Source: Streptomonospora nanhaiensis (GTDB lineage Bacteria > Actinomycetota > Actinomycetes > Streptosporangiales > Streptosporangiaceae). Taken from it: a stretch of 64,000 nt of DNA. The translations under genes and the position numbers were made by a program. The first letter of the stretch is position 1, and the number at the start of each line of letters is the position of its first letter. Shown one piece after another: positions 52,759 through 61,156 of this stretch. The notes under the pieces are model-generated. The model worked only from the letters and a program-made list of their open reading frames with translations, ran no database searches and had not been told where the DNA came from. The stretch covers positions 1,488,001 to 1,552,000 of the forward strand of contig NZ_CP113264.1 in NCBI RefSeq assembly GCF_026642255.1, in the 5' to 3' direction.

Positions 52759-53898
52759 ATGCCCTCACCCGCCCCGTTCCCCTTCCCCGGCCCGGACGGG
52801 CCGGCCGCCCCGAAGGGGGCGCCGACCGTGCCGCGGCCCCCGGCGACCCTCTCCGCCGAACCCGGCGCGACGGACCGGGAGACCGAGCAGGACCCCGCCG
52901 ACAGCCGTGTGCCCACCGTGGTTTCGGACGCCTCGAACACACCGGTGCGCGGAGGGGGCCCGAGGGCTTCCGGCGGCCCCCGGCGCCCGGTCGGATCCGG
53001 GGCGGGACGGGGAGGCGGACGCCTGCCGGTCCTGGCCGCCAGGGTCCGCATGCCGCTGATGTGGGCCGCCACCCTCCTCCTGCTCGCGGCCTACGCCGGC
53101 GTGCCGTGGTGGGCGGGCACGGGGCTGCTCGTCGCGGCCCTGGCCGTGTACCTGCGGCTCGGCACGGTGCGGCGCGAGCCCAGGGCGGTGCTGCCGCCGG
53201 TGCGCGGCAGGTGGATGGCGCTCACGAGCCCCGTTGACGGGACCCCGAGCCAGGGCAGCCACGCCTACGGGCAGACCTATGCGCTCGGCCTGGTCGCCGA
53301 GCCGGGGGGAGGGGCCCGGCCCGACATCGCCTGGCGTCCGCTCAGCCGCCCGCCGGAGGACTTCCCGGCGTTCGGCAGGGCCGTGTACGCCCCCGCCGAC
53401 GGCACGGTGGTCACCGCGCACGACGGGCGGCGCGACCACCGCAGCCGCAACTCCTGGCCGTGGCTCTTCGGAGCGGTGGTGGAGAACGCCCTGCGGGAGC
53501 TGCGCGGCCCCTCGGGGATGCTCGGCAACCACCTCGTGATCGACGTCGGGGGCGGCGACCACCTGCTCCTCGGCCACCTGGCGCGGGGCTCCCTGGCGGT
53601 CGGCCGCGGGGACAGGGTGCGGGCGGGGCAGGTGGTGGCCAGGTGCGGCAACTCGGGGGCGTGCACCGAACCGCAGGTGCGGGTGCAGCTCATGGACCAC
53701 AGGCGACCCCTGTTCGCGGCGGGCCTGCCGATCGTGTGGGCCCCGGGCTGGAACGGGCGGGGCGACGGGGCGGGGCTGCCGGAGACCTGGCGGCCCGTCG
53801 TGGTCGAGGGCCCCGGGGTCGAGGAGGTACCCGCTGGTCAGGAGTCCGGGGGAGACGATTACGCTGGTGAGGTAAGGCGAACCTCACGAAACCGGTGA
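52759..53898 (+). CDS. M23-like membrane protein with degenerate peptidase site
   Basis: About 379 residues. A Pro/Gly-rich N-terminus, two hydrophobic helices (RMPLMWAATLLLLAAYAGVPWW and GTGLLVAALAVYL, residues ~98-135), then a lysostaphin-type beta-sheet domain: SHAYGQTYALGL, VYAPADGTVV, LGNHLVIDVGGGDHLLLGHLARGS, VARCGNSGACTEPQVRVQL. In active relatives the first motif ends in Asp and the last reads HxH; here they are Gly and QVR, so zinc binding and catalysis are probably lost. It may act as a binding or activating protein. The start is uncertain: ATG 52759, or GTG at 52741 or 52723. The 3' end overlaps the ferredoxin gene's promoter and iron box. Confidence 0.78.
   Translation: MPSPAPFPFPGPDGPAAPKGAPTVPRPPATLSAEPGATDRETEQDPADSRVPTVVSDASNTPVRGGGPRASGGPRRPVGSGAGRGGGRLPVLAARVRMPLMWAATLLLLAAYAGVPWWAGTGLLVAALAVYLRLGTVRREPRAVLPPVRGRWMALTSPVDGTPSQGSHAYGQTYALGLVAEPGGGARPDIAWRPLSRPPEDFPAFGRAVYAPADGTVVTAHDGRRDHRSRNSWPWLFGAVVENALRELRGPSGMLGNHLVIDVGGGDHLLLGHLARGSLAVGRGDRVRAGQVVARCGNSGACTEPQVRVQLMDHRRPLFAAGLPIVWAPGWNGRGDGAGLPETWRPVVVEGPGVEEVPAGQESGGDDYAGEVRRTSRNR
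53868..53886 (+). promoter_or_regulatory. iron box (DtxR/IdeR/DmdR operator)
   Basis: TGAGGTAAGGCGAACCTCA matches 15 of 19 positions of the actinobacterial iron box TTAGGTTAGGCTAACCTAA and keeps its dyad arms (TGAGGT/ACCTCA). It lies just after TACGCT (53860-53865), where a repressor would block transcription of the downstream ferredoxin gene. It overlaps the last codons of the M23-like gene. Confidence 0.82.
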
Positions 53899-53909
53899 GA
53901 GGGGTGGGT

Positions 53910-54542
53910 GTGAGCGCTGCGGAGGGGCGGCCCTGTCAGTTGACGGTCTGCCGGGGGTGCTGCTGCGGGACCCGGAAGAAGGTCCCCGGCGTGGACCACA
54001 GGGCCCAGCTCGCCCGCCTCGGCGCCATCGAGGACCACTCCGGCCGTACCGTCCCCGTCCGCACCAGCAAGTGCCTGGGCATCTGCTTCGAGGCCGACGT
54101 GGTGGTCGTGCAGCCGTCCCGGGAGGGGCGCGCAGCCGGGGGCCGGCCCGTCTGGCTGGGGCGGGTCACCGAGGACGAGCTGCTCGAGGCCATCGACGAC
54201 TGGATCTTCGACGGCGGTCCCGGCCTCGCGCCCCTGCCCGCGGTCCTGGCCGACCACGTCACCTCCAAGGACGCCAAGAAGCCGAAGAAGGGCAAGAAGC
54301 CCAAGCATTCCAAGGCCGCCAAGAAGGAGCGCAGGAAGGCCGGGAAGGGTTCCGGGGGGAAGGGGCCCGAGGGGGCGTCCCGGCCGGAGAAGGGGTCGGA
54401 CGAGGGCCGGACGGGGCCCGAGAAGTCCGACAAGGCGAAGAAGAAGGCCAAGAAGGCCAAGAAGAAGGCGGACAAGGCCGAGAAGGCCGAGAAGAAGGCG
54501 AAGAAGGCCCGCAAGGAGGCCGAGAGGGCCGCACGCGGTTAG
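53910..54542 (+). CDS. (2Fe-2S) ferredoxin-like protein with lysine-rich tail
   Basis: 210 residues. Residues ~1-105 are a thioredoxin-like 2Fe-2S ferredoxin: cysteines in QLTVCRGCCCGTRKK and SKCLGICFEADVVVVQPS match the Cys-x10-12-Cys...Cys-x3-Cys cluster pattern. From residue ~117 the protein becomes an extreme Lys/Ala/Glu tail (KKPKKGKKPKHSKAAKKERR, KKAKKAKKKADKAEKAEKKA). GTG 53910 has GAGAGGGG upstream. The iron box implies expression when iron is scarce, suggesting a role in iron release or low-iron electron transfer; the tail may bind nucleic acid or acidic partners. Confidence 0.88.
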   Translation: MSAAEGRPCQLTVCRGCCCGTRKKVPGVDHRAQLARLGAIEDHSGRTVPVRTSKCLGICFEADVVVVQPSREGRAAGGRPVWLGRVTEDELLEAIDDWIFDGGPGLAPLPAVLADHVTSKDAKKPKKGKKPKHSKAAKKERRKAGKGSGGKGPEGASRPEKGSDEGRTGPEKSDKAKKKAKKAKKKADKAEKAEKKAKKARKEAERAARG

Positions 54543-54624
54543 GGCGTGTCCCGCGGGCCGTCGCGCGGACCCGCGCTCCTGCCGGGACCCGCAGGGGATC
54601 CGGGAACGCGGCCCCGCCCCGGCC
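54541..54624. repeat. possible terminal remnant of the CTAG element
   Basis: The bases after the ferredoxin stop, GGCGTGTCCCGCGGG, match the left inverted repeat of the 182-bp elements (GGCGTGGTCCGCGGG) at 13 of 15 positions. They again begin at a TAG stop between convergent genes, here TTAG rather than CTAG. No matching right end is present before the ABC transporter stop. Could be coincidence. Confidence 0.35.
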
Positions 54625-56496
54625 TCAGGCCCTCGACTGCGGCGCGAACTGGGTCCGGTAGAGGGCCGTGTAGAGCCCCTCGCGCCCCAGCAGCTCGTCG
54701 TGCGTGCCGCGCTCCAGGATGCGCCCGTCCTCCAGCACCAGGATCTGGTCGGCCTCGCGGACGGTGGCCAGCCGGTGCGCGATCACCAGGGACGTCCGTC
54801 CCTCCAGCGCGACCGCCAGGGCCTCCTGCACGGCGGCCTCGGACTCCGAGTCCAGGTGCGCGGTGGCCTCGTCCAGCACCACCACCGACGGAGCCTTCAA
54901 CAACAGGCGGGCGATCGCCAGCCTCTGCTTCTCACCGCCGGAGAGCCGGTAACCCCGGTCGCCGACCATCGTGTCCAGGCCGTTCGGCAGCTGGTCCAGG
55001 AGCGTCCCGAGGCGGGCCATGCGCAGCGCCTCCTCCAGTTCGGCGTCGGTCGCCCCGGGGCGCGCGTAGCGGAGGTTCGCGCCCACCGTGTCGTGGAACA
55101 GCTGGGCGTCCTGTGTGACCACGCCCACCGCCTCGCGCAGCGAGTCCCCGGTCACCCCGCGCAGGTCCAGCCCGCCGACGCGCACCGCGCCCTCGGTGGG
55201 GTCGTACAGGCGGGAGACCAGGTGGGTCAGCGTCGTCTTGCCGGCGCCGGACGGCCCCACGAGGGCCACCATCGTGCCCGGCGCGGCCCGGAACGACACC
55301 CCGCTCAGCACCTGGGTGTCGTCGTCGACCTCGGCGTGCGGGGCCAGCTCCAGCGACGCGACCGAGGACTCGCGGGCCCCCGGGTAGCGGAAGGACACCT
55401 GGTCGAACTCGACGCCCAGGGGCCCCGGGGGGAGGTCCCGCGCGTCCGGGTCCTCCTTGAGGCCCGGTTCCAGGTCCAGCACCTCGAAGACCCGGTCGAA
55501 GGAGACCAGCGCGGTCATGATCTCCACGTGCACGTTGGACAGCGTCGTCACCGGCCCGTAGAGCCGTGTGAGCAGGGTGGTGAGCGCGACCAGGGTGCCC
55601 ACCTCGAACGCCCCGCCGATCGCCAGCACCCCGCCGACCCCGTACACCATCGCCATCGCCAGGGCCGTGATCAGGCCCAGCATGCTGAAGAGCAGGGAGC
55701 CGAGGACGGCCTGGCGGACGCCCAGGTCGCGGACCCGGCCCGCCCGGTCCGCGAACCCGGCCGACTCCTCGTCCGGGCGGCCGTACAGCTTGACCAGCAT
55801 CGCGCCGCCGACGTTGAACCGCTCGGTCATGAGGGAGCTCATGTCCGCGTTGTTGTCCATCGCGTCGCGGGAGATGTGGGCGAGCCTGCGCCCGATGAGC
55901 TTCGCGGGGACCACGAACAGCGGGACCAGGACGAGGGCGAGCAGTGTCACCTGCCACGACAGGGCGAGCATCGTGACGAGCACCGCCACCACGCTGATCA
56001 GGTTGGACAGCACCGACTGGAGCACGGAGGTGATCGCGCGCTGCGCGCCCACCACGTCCGTGTTGAGCCTGCTGATCAGCGAACCCGTCTGGGTGCGCGT
56101 GAAGAACGACAGCGGCATCCGCTGCACGTGGGTGAAGACCTGGGTGCGCAGCAGGTAGATGACGCCCTCGCCGATCCGCGCGGACAGCCACCGGCCGAGC
56201 AGCGTCAGCCCGCCCTCCAGGACGGCCAGCCCCGCCGCGGCGACGGCCAGCCACACCACGAGGGAGGTGTCCCCCGGGAGGATGCCCTCGTCGATGATGG
56301 CCCTGAGCAGGAGGGGGTTGGCGACCACGATGGCGGAGCCGACCGATGTCACCAGGAGGAACCACAGGATCGCCCGCCAGTGGGGGCGGGCGTAGGAGAC
56401 GATCCGGCGGGTGAGGCCGGGGGGCAGTTGCTTGCCCTTCGCGCTCCCGTCGTTGACCAGGGACCTGTAGGAAGGTCTTCCCGACATCATGGACAT
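54625..56496 (-). CDS. ABC transporter, fused permease/ATP-binding protein (exporter type)
   Basis: 623 residues. Six-helix type I exporter domain (residues ~30-330), with VLQSVLSNLISVVAVLVTMLALSWQVTLLALVLVPLFVVP. The nucleotide-binding domain has Walker A GPSGAGKTT, a Q loop in VTQDAQLFHDTVGANLRYA, signature YRLSGGEKQRLAIARLLL, Walker B VVVLDEATAHLD and switch His in VIAHRLATV. It works as a homodimer half-transporter exporting lipids, peptides or drugs. The ATG at 56496 is the family-like start; two further ATGs follow within four codons. Confidence 0.93.
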   Translation of the reverse strand: MSMMSGRPSYRSLVNDGSAKGKQLPPGLTRRIVSYARPHWRAILWFLLVTSVGSAIVVANPLLLRAIIDEGILPGDTSLVVWLAVAAAGLAVLEGGLTLLGRWLSARIGEGVIYLLRTQVFTHVQRMPLSFFTRTQTGSLISRLNTDVVGAQRAITSVLQSVLSNLISVVAVLVTMLALSWQVTLLALVLVPLFVVPAKLIGRRLAHISRDAMDNNADMSSLMTERFNVGGAMLVKLYGRPDEESAGFADRAGRVRDLGVRQAVLGSLLFSMLGLITALAMAMVYGVGGVLAIGGAFEVGTLVALTTLLTRLYGPVTTLSNVHVEIMTALVSFDRVFEVLDLEPGLKEDPDARDLPPGPLGVEFDQVSFRYPGARESSVASLELAPHAEVDDDTQVLSGVSFRAAPGTMVALVGPSGAGKTTLTHLVSRLYDPTEGAVRVGGLDLRGVTGDSLREAVGVVTQDAQLFHDTVGANLRYARPGATDAELEEALRMARLGTLLDQLPNGLDTMVGDRGYRLSGGEKQRLAIARLLLKAPSVVVLDEATAHLDSESEAAVQEALAVALEGRTSLVIAHRLATVREADQILVLEDGRILERGTHDELLGREGLYTALYRTQFAPQSRA

Positions 56497-56648
56497 GGGC
56501 GGCCCCGTTCTTCTCGCTGCTTCGCCACGCATGCGTCAACGCCCGCGCCCGTGCACGGCTTCCCGGGGAGAGCGCGCCGCCCGGCCGGCGGCCGGTGCGG
56601 GGCCGCCCGAAGCCGCCGTGCCAGGGGGCTCTCCGGCGGCTCGGGGGG

Positions 56649-57152
56649 TCAGAGGGAGTGGGCGAGCCGGCCCAGTGCGGCCGTGGTGGAGCGGCCGGGG
56701 GTGAACGGCAGCTCCCACGCCTGGGCGCCGAGGGCGTCGGCTCCGCGGATCTTGGCCTGCGTGTACCGGTCCCCGGCGGTGTACGCCAGGGCGGCGGGGT
56801 CGAGCGGGCGCAGGAGTTCGGCGTAGGCGGACCAGTCGGCGACCCCGGGCGGGCCCTCGATGACGAAGGCGCCGCTGACGCAGGCGAGCGCGGCCACCGT
56901 CTCGGCGCGCTCCTCGGCGGGGTTCACGGGGCGTCCGGGCCCCTTCCAGGCGCCCACCCTGCGGTCGGACTCGATGCCGACGACGAGGGGCAGGCCGCGT
57001 TCGGCGATGGACCGGAGGAAGCGGACGTGTCCGACGTGCAGGACGTCGAAGGCTCCGGTGACGACGGCGGGCCGCTCCAGGAGCTCGGGCCGCTCGAACC
57101 AGTGGGCGCCGAGGGGAGTGTCGGCGCCGTGCGTCGCGTCCGTGTCCGTCAT
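56649..57152 (-). CDS. nucleotidyltransferase of the cytidylyltransferase-like family (RfaE2-like)
   Basis: 167 residues. The nucleotide-binding strand and HxGH motif VTGAFDVLHVGHVRFLRSIAERGLPLVVGIESD are clear, with GPGRPVNPAEERAETVAALACV and a final GRSTTAALGRLA segment. This fits the adenylyl/cytidylyltransferase group that includes heptose-phosphate adenylyltransferase and glycerol-3-phosphate cytidylyltransferase. The closing ISTT-like RSTTA motif favours the RfaE2 side. No heptose pathway genes are nearby, so the substrate is open. Confidence 0.88.
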   Translation of the reverse strand: MTDTDATHGADTPLGAHWFERPELLERPAVVTGAFDVLHVGHVRFLRSIAERGLPLVVGIESDRRVGAWKGPGRPVNPAEERAETVAALACVSGAFVIEGPPGVADWSAYAELLRPLDPAALAYTAGDRYTQAKIRGADALGAQAWELPFTPGRSTTAALGRLAHSL

Positions 57153-57394
57153 TCAGCCACCCGTCCCAACGAAGCGAGGGCCCCCGTGTCCGATCCGCGC
57201 CGACGGGTTCGCCCGAAAGGTCAACGTACCCGTTCGGGGCGGGTATTCCGCCTCCGGGGAGCAGGGCCGGGCTCCCCGGTCCGCCGGGTCCGTGGGACGG
57301 CCGGGGCGTTCGCGCGGGGGTGTGCCGTGCCGTGGAGACGGGGCGCCCCGGTGCGAGGGCCCGGCAGGAGGGGCCGGGGCCCGGGGTGGAGCGG

Positions 57395-57468
57395 TGGAGC
57401 GGGCGACGAGAATCGAACTCGCATGACCAGCTTGGAAGGCTGGGGTTCTACCATTGAACTACGCCCGC
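57395..57468 (-). tRNA. tRNA-Gly (anticodon TCC)
   Basis: Minus-strand cloverleaf: acceptor GCGGGCG/CGCCCGC, D arm with GTTCAATGGTAGAAC, anticodon loop CTTCCAA with anticodon TCC, T arm with GTTCGATTC, discriminator T and encoded CCA (57395-57397). Confidence 0.96.
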
Positions 57469-57585
57469 GTGGCGCCGGAGCCTTCGAGTTTCCTCTAGAC
57501 TCGTGGAGCCGACGGAGACAAGAGTACAGTCTCCCGAGCCGTGGTCGCACCCCCATCCCGGGAGTGCGATCCTTGGTGCGGTGTA

Positions 57586-57660
57586 CGGGGTGTAGCGCAG
57601 CTTGGTTAGCGCGCATGCTTTGGGAGCATGAGGCCGCGGGTTCGAATCCCGCCACCCCGA
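57586..57660 (+). tRNA. tRNA-Pro (anticodon TGG)
   Basis: Cloverleaf with acceptor CGGGGTG/CACCCCG, D arm AGCGCAGCTTGGTTAGCGC, anticodon loop TTTGGGA with anticodon TGG, T arm GGTTCGAATCC and discriminator A. CCA is not encoded. It precedes the trigger factor gene. Confidence 0.96.
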
Positions 57661-57887
57661 CGAAACCATCCGTGGCATCGGCCTCCGGCCGTACGCCGTG
57701 GCCCCCTGTGTATCTGCCCTAGACTTGGTGCGATCAGCAGGAAACTGTAAGTCCCAGCCCGTCGCAGGGCACCCCGTGTGAACGTGGTCGTCATGGCCCC
57801 GGGGTGCGCTCGTGCATTTCGCCGTTGTGTGTGGTGCGCCTGCGGGCCGACGCGGACACCAGCCGGCAAACCTAGGAGTACCGCCCC

Positions 57888-59333
57888 GTGAAGACCGATG
57901 TCGAGGAGCTGAGCCCCACCCGGGTCAAGCTGACCATCGAGGTGCCCTTCGAGGAGCTCGATCACGCTTTCGACGTGACGTACAAGTCGCTCGCCAAGCA
58001 GGTCCGGATCAAGGGCTTCCGCCCGGGCAAGGCGCCGGCGCGGCTGATCGACCGCTACGTCGGCCGCGGCGCGGTGATCAGCGAAGCGGTCAACCACGCC
58101 GTCCCGGAGCTCTACAACGAAGCCATCCAGAAGGAGGAGCTCTTCGCGCTCGGCCAGCCCGACGTGGAGGTCACCAAGCTGGAGGACAACGAGGAGCTCG
58201 CGTTCACCGCCGAGGTCGACGTCCGCCCCAAGTTCGAGGTCGAGAACTACAAGGGCATCGAGGTGACCGTCGACAGCGCCGAGGTCACCGACGAGCAGAT
58301 CGACGAGCAGATCGGCACGCTGCGCGAGCGCTTCTCCACCCTCGTGGGGGCCGACCGCCCCGTCGAGACCGGTGACCACCTGTCCATCGACCTCTCCGCC
58401 GCGATCGACGGCGAGAAGCTCGACGACGTGGCGGTCAGCGGCTACTCCTACGAGGTCGGCACCAACGCCATGCTGGAGGGCCTCGACGAGACCCTCGTGG
58501 GCATGGAGGCCGGTGGCGAGGCCACCTTCAAGACCACCCTCGTCGGTGGTGAGCACGAGGGCAAGGAGGCGGACGTCACCGTCACCGTGCACAGTGTGAA
58601 GGTCAAGGAGCTGCCCGAGCTGGACGACGAGTTCGCCCAGCTGGCCTCCGAGTTCGACACGATCGAGGAGCTGCGCGACGACGTGCGCAAGCGCATGTCG
58701 GAGGTCCGCCGCCTCCAGCAGCTCTCCGCGGCCCGTGACAAGGCCCTGGAGCAGCTGATCGAGTCCGTCGACGTGCCGCTGCCCGACGCGGTCGTCGACG
58801 AGGAGATCACCCGCCGTCGCCAGAGCCTGGAGCAGCAGCTCGCCCAGGGCGGTCTCACCAAGGAGGCCTACCTGGAGTCGCAGGAGAAGACCGAGGAGGA
58901 GTTCGACGAAGAGCTCACCACGGGCGCCCGCTCGGCCGTCAAGGCCGGGTTCATCCTCGACCAGCTGGCGATCCAGGAAGACCTGAGCGCCGACCAGGGC
59001 GAGCTCAGCCAGTACGTGTTCGAGCAGGCCCAGCGCATGGGCGTGAGCCCGGACCAGCTGGCCCAGCACCTGGTCGAGTCCAACCAGATCCGCGTCGCCT
59101 TCACCGAGGTCGTCCGCGGCAAGGCCATGGACCTGGTCCTGGCCGGCGCCCGGGTCACCGACGAGGACGGCAACGTCATCGAGCAGGAGAACGCCGAGGA
59201 GACCGCGGCCAAGGCCGCCGCGGTCGCCGCCGAGGAGTCCCTCGAGGTCATCGAGGACGACGCCGAGGAGACCGGGGCCCCCGCGGCCGCGGCCGACGAG
59301 GCCGGCGACGACAAGTCCGAGGAAGCCAAGTAG
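57888..59333 (+). CDS. tig: trigger factor (ribosome-associated chaperone and prolyl isomerase)
   Basis: 481 residues. Ribosome-binding domain with signature GFRPGKAPARLIDRYVG (residues ~44-60), central FKBP-type PPIase domain (ETGDHLSIDLSAAIDGEKLDD to GGEATFKTTLVGGEHEGKEADVTVTVHSVK), then the helical chaperone cradle. The C-terminal ~45 residues are a Glu/Ala-rich acidic tail typical of actinobacteria. The GTG at 57888 follows TAGGAG. TAGACT at 57720-57725 may be a -10 element. It heads the conserved tig-clpP1-clpP2-clpX order. Confidence 0.96.
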   Translation: MKTDVEELSPTRVKLTIEVPFEELDHAFDVTYKSLAKQVRIKGFRPGKAPARLIDRYVGRGAVISEAVNHAVPELYNEAIQKEELFALGQPDVEVTKLEDNEELAFTAEVDVRPKFEVENYKGIEVTVDSAEVTDEQIDEQIGTLRERFSTLVGADRPVETGDHLSIDLSAAIDGEKLDDVAVSGYSYEVGTNAMLEGLDETLVGMEAGGEATFKTTLVGGEHEGKEADVTVTVHSVKVKELPELDDEFAQLASEFDTIEELRDDVRKRMSEVRRLQQLSAARDKALEQLIESVDVPLPDAVVDEEITRRRQSLEQQLAQGGLTKEAYLESQEKTEEEFDEELTTGARSAVKAGFILDQLAIQEDLSADQGELSQYVFEQAQRMGVSPDQLAQHLVESNQIRVAFTEVVRGKAMDLVLAGARVTDEDGNVIEQENAEETAAKAAAVAAEESLEVIEDDAEETGAPAAAADEAGDDKSEEAK

Positions 59334-59352
59334 GCTTCGCGCCCGGCGTGCA

Positions 59353-59389
59353 CGGGCCCCGACCGACCCCTCGGGCCGGTCGGGGCCCG
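59353..59389 (+). terminator. terminator hairpin after tig
   Basis: 13-bp stem CGGGCCCCGACCG/CGGTCGGGGCCCG with an 11-base loop, 19 bases after the stop codon. Confidence 0.75.
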
Positions 59390-59438
59390 ATGTGTTCGCT
59401 GGTGGAAGAAAGTGCTGTACGGGCCCTGCGCCACCCTG

Positions 59439-59452
59439 CGCTCAAAGCGAAC
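59439..59452 (+). promoter_or_regulatory. ClgR activator box upstream of clpP1
   Basis: CGCTCAAAGCGAAC fits the core of the ClgR motif known from Corynebacterium and Streptomyces, CGCYNANRGCGWWS. It lies about 57 bases before the start predicted from TAGTGT (59491-59496), a position suited to activation. No good -35 is visible, which fits an activator-dependent promoter. Confidence 0.65.
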
Positions 59453-59529
59453 AGGGACGGTATCCGGACGAGCCCGGCTTCCGTCGGCGTTAGTGTCGCT
59501 GTATCGCAACCGTTTCGATTCCGGAGCAG

Positions 59530-60156
59530 GTGACGAGAGTGCCGCCGACCTTTGATGAGTCCCCGCGATTCGACGCTCGTACGTCCGAGTCGCAGATTTC
59601 CCCTTTTATTGAGCAGACGCCTCAGCGCCTGTTGCGCCAGCGAATCGTTTTCCTCGGCCAGCAGGTCGACGACGAGATCGCCAACCGCCTGGTTGGTGAG
59701 CTCCTGCTGCTGTCCGCCGAGGACCGCCAGCGGGACATCACCCTGTACATCAACTCGCCGGGTGGGTCCGTGACCGCGGGCATGGCGATCTACGACGTCA
59801 TGCAGTACATCCCCAACGATGTCCGTACCGTCGGCATCGGCATGGCCGCGTCCATGGGCCAGATGCTCCTGTGCGCCGGCGCCCCCGGCAAGCGCTACGC
59901 GCTGCCGCACACCCGCGTCATGATGCACCAGCCGTCCGGTGGTATCGGGGGCACCGCCTCCGACATCCGGATCCTGGCAGACCAGCTGCTGTACGTGAAG
60001 AAGATGTTCATCGAGAAGATCTCCGAGCACACGGGGCAGACGGTCGAGCAGATCGAGAAGGACGCCGACCGCGACCGCTGGTTCACCGCTCAGGCGGCCA
60101 AGGAGTACGGCTTCATCGACGAGGTGCTCGAGGGCACCCTCGACGTGACCAGGTGA
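59530..60156 (+). CDS. clpP1: ATP-dependent Clp protease proteolytic subunit ClpP1
   Basis: 208 residues. Serine peptidase ring subunit: catalytic Ser108 in GMAASMGQML, His133 in VMMHQPSGG and Asp in [28 protein letters not shown] precedes them. The hydrophobic-pocket strand LRQRIVFLGQQVDDEIANRLVGELLLL should dock ClpX or ClpC. The start is GTG 59530 or GTG 59539, which has the better-placed AGGTGA. In actinobacteria the active particle is a ClpP1-ClpP2 heterocomplex; clpP2 follows 64 bases later in the same unit, under the ClgR box. Confidence 0.95.
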   Translation: MTRVPPTFDESPRFDARTSESQISPFIEQTPQRLLRQRIVFLGQQVDDEIANRLVGELLLLSAEDRQRDITLYINSPGGSVTAGMAIYDVMQYIPNDVRTVGIGMAASMGQMLLCAGAPGKRYALPHTRVMMHQPSGGIGGTASDIRILADQLLYVKKMFIEKISEHTGQTVEQIEKDADRDRWFTAQAAKEYGFIDEVLEGTLDVTR

Positions 60157-60220
60157 CCGTACCCAGAGTTGACCCGTCGGACCTGGTCCCAGGAACGGCG
60201 CAGTGCGTGGAAGGCGTGAA

Positions 60221-60877
60221 ATGACCGAGTACAACCCCAGTCTCATCGGCGGCGCGGCCTCGATGGCTCCCCAGAGCCGCTACGTCCTGCCGTCCTACGT
60301 GGAGCGGACGTCGTACGGCGTCAAGGAGATGAATCCGTACAACAAGCTCTTCGAGGAGCGGATCATCTTCGTCGGCGTGCAGATCGACGACACGTCGGCC
60401 AACGACCTGATGGCCCAGCTCATCACCCTTGAGCAGCTCGACTCCGAGCGGGACATCCAGATGTACATCAACTCGCCCGGAGGGTCTTTCACGTCCCTCA
60501 TGGCGATCTACGACACGATGCAGTTCGTGCGCCCCGACATCCAGACGGTGTGCATCGGCCAGGCCGCGTCGGCAGCCGCGATCCTGCTCGCGGGAGGCAC
60601 GGCCGGGAAGCGCGGCGCGCTCCCCAACGCCCGGATCCTGATCCACCAGCCCGCGACCGAGGGCATGCACGGCCAGGCCAGCGACATCGAGATCCAGGCG
60701 AACGAGATCACCCGTATCCGTACGCAGCTGGAGACCACCCTGGCCCGCCACACCGGTCGTACGCCGGAGCAGGTCTCCAAGGACATCGAGCGGGACAAGA
60801 TCCTCACGGCGGAGGAGGCCAAGGAGTACGGCATCATCGACTTCGTGCTGCCGTACCGCAAGGCCTCCCTCAAGTAG
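60221..60877 (+). CDS. clpP2: ATP-dependent Clp protease proteolytic subunit ClpP2
   Basis: 218 residues. Catalytic Ser117 in [15 protein letters not shown], His142 in [10 protein letters not shown] and Asp in [12 protein letters not shown]. The N-terminal part [37 protein letters not shown] is typical of actinobacterial ClpP2, which docks the AAA+ unfoldase. GGAAGG precedes the ATG at 60221. Cotranscribed with clpP1; a terminator with a U tract separates the pair from clpX. Confidence 0.96.
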   Translation: MTEYNPSLIGGAASMAPQSRYVLPSYVERTSYGVKEMNPYNKLFEERIIFVGVQIDDTSANDLMAQLITLEQLDSERDIQMYINSPGGSFTSLMAIYDTMQFVRPDIQTVCIGQAASAAAILLAGGTAGKRGALPNARILIHQPATEGMHGQASDIEIQANEITRIRTQLETTLARHTGRTPEQVSKDIERDKILTAEEAKEYGIIDFVLPYRKASLK

Positions 60878-60962
60878 GGGTGTGACGGAGCCGAAAGTCC
60901 TTCCGCGGCCCCCTGGGAACGGGGTGTTCCGCCGGGGATTCTCGGCAGTGGTGAAGCGTGGG

Positions 60963-61019
60963 CCGGACCGGCCCTTGACCCGCCTGGGGGAGCCCGGTGG
61001 TGAAGCCGGTCCGGTTTTT
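60963..61019 (+). terminator. rho-independent terminator after clpP2
   Basis: CCGGACCGGC (60963-60972) pairs with GCCGGTCCGG (61005-61014) around a 32-base loop, followed directly by TTTTT. It is the only terminator in the window with a clear U tract. It lies 85 bases after clpP2; TAGTCT just beyond (61025-61030) may start clpX transcription. Confidence 0.75.
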
Positions 61020-61156
61020 CGCTTAGTCTGGCGGAGAGCGACACACAGATCGCCCCGTCCGTGACCTTCGTGGACGGGTACGGGAGATTCGACTTCCGTG
61101 CGGTTTCGCGTCAGAGCGGCACCGGCGGGGCGGCCTTAGTTTTGAGGAGTGGCTGG

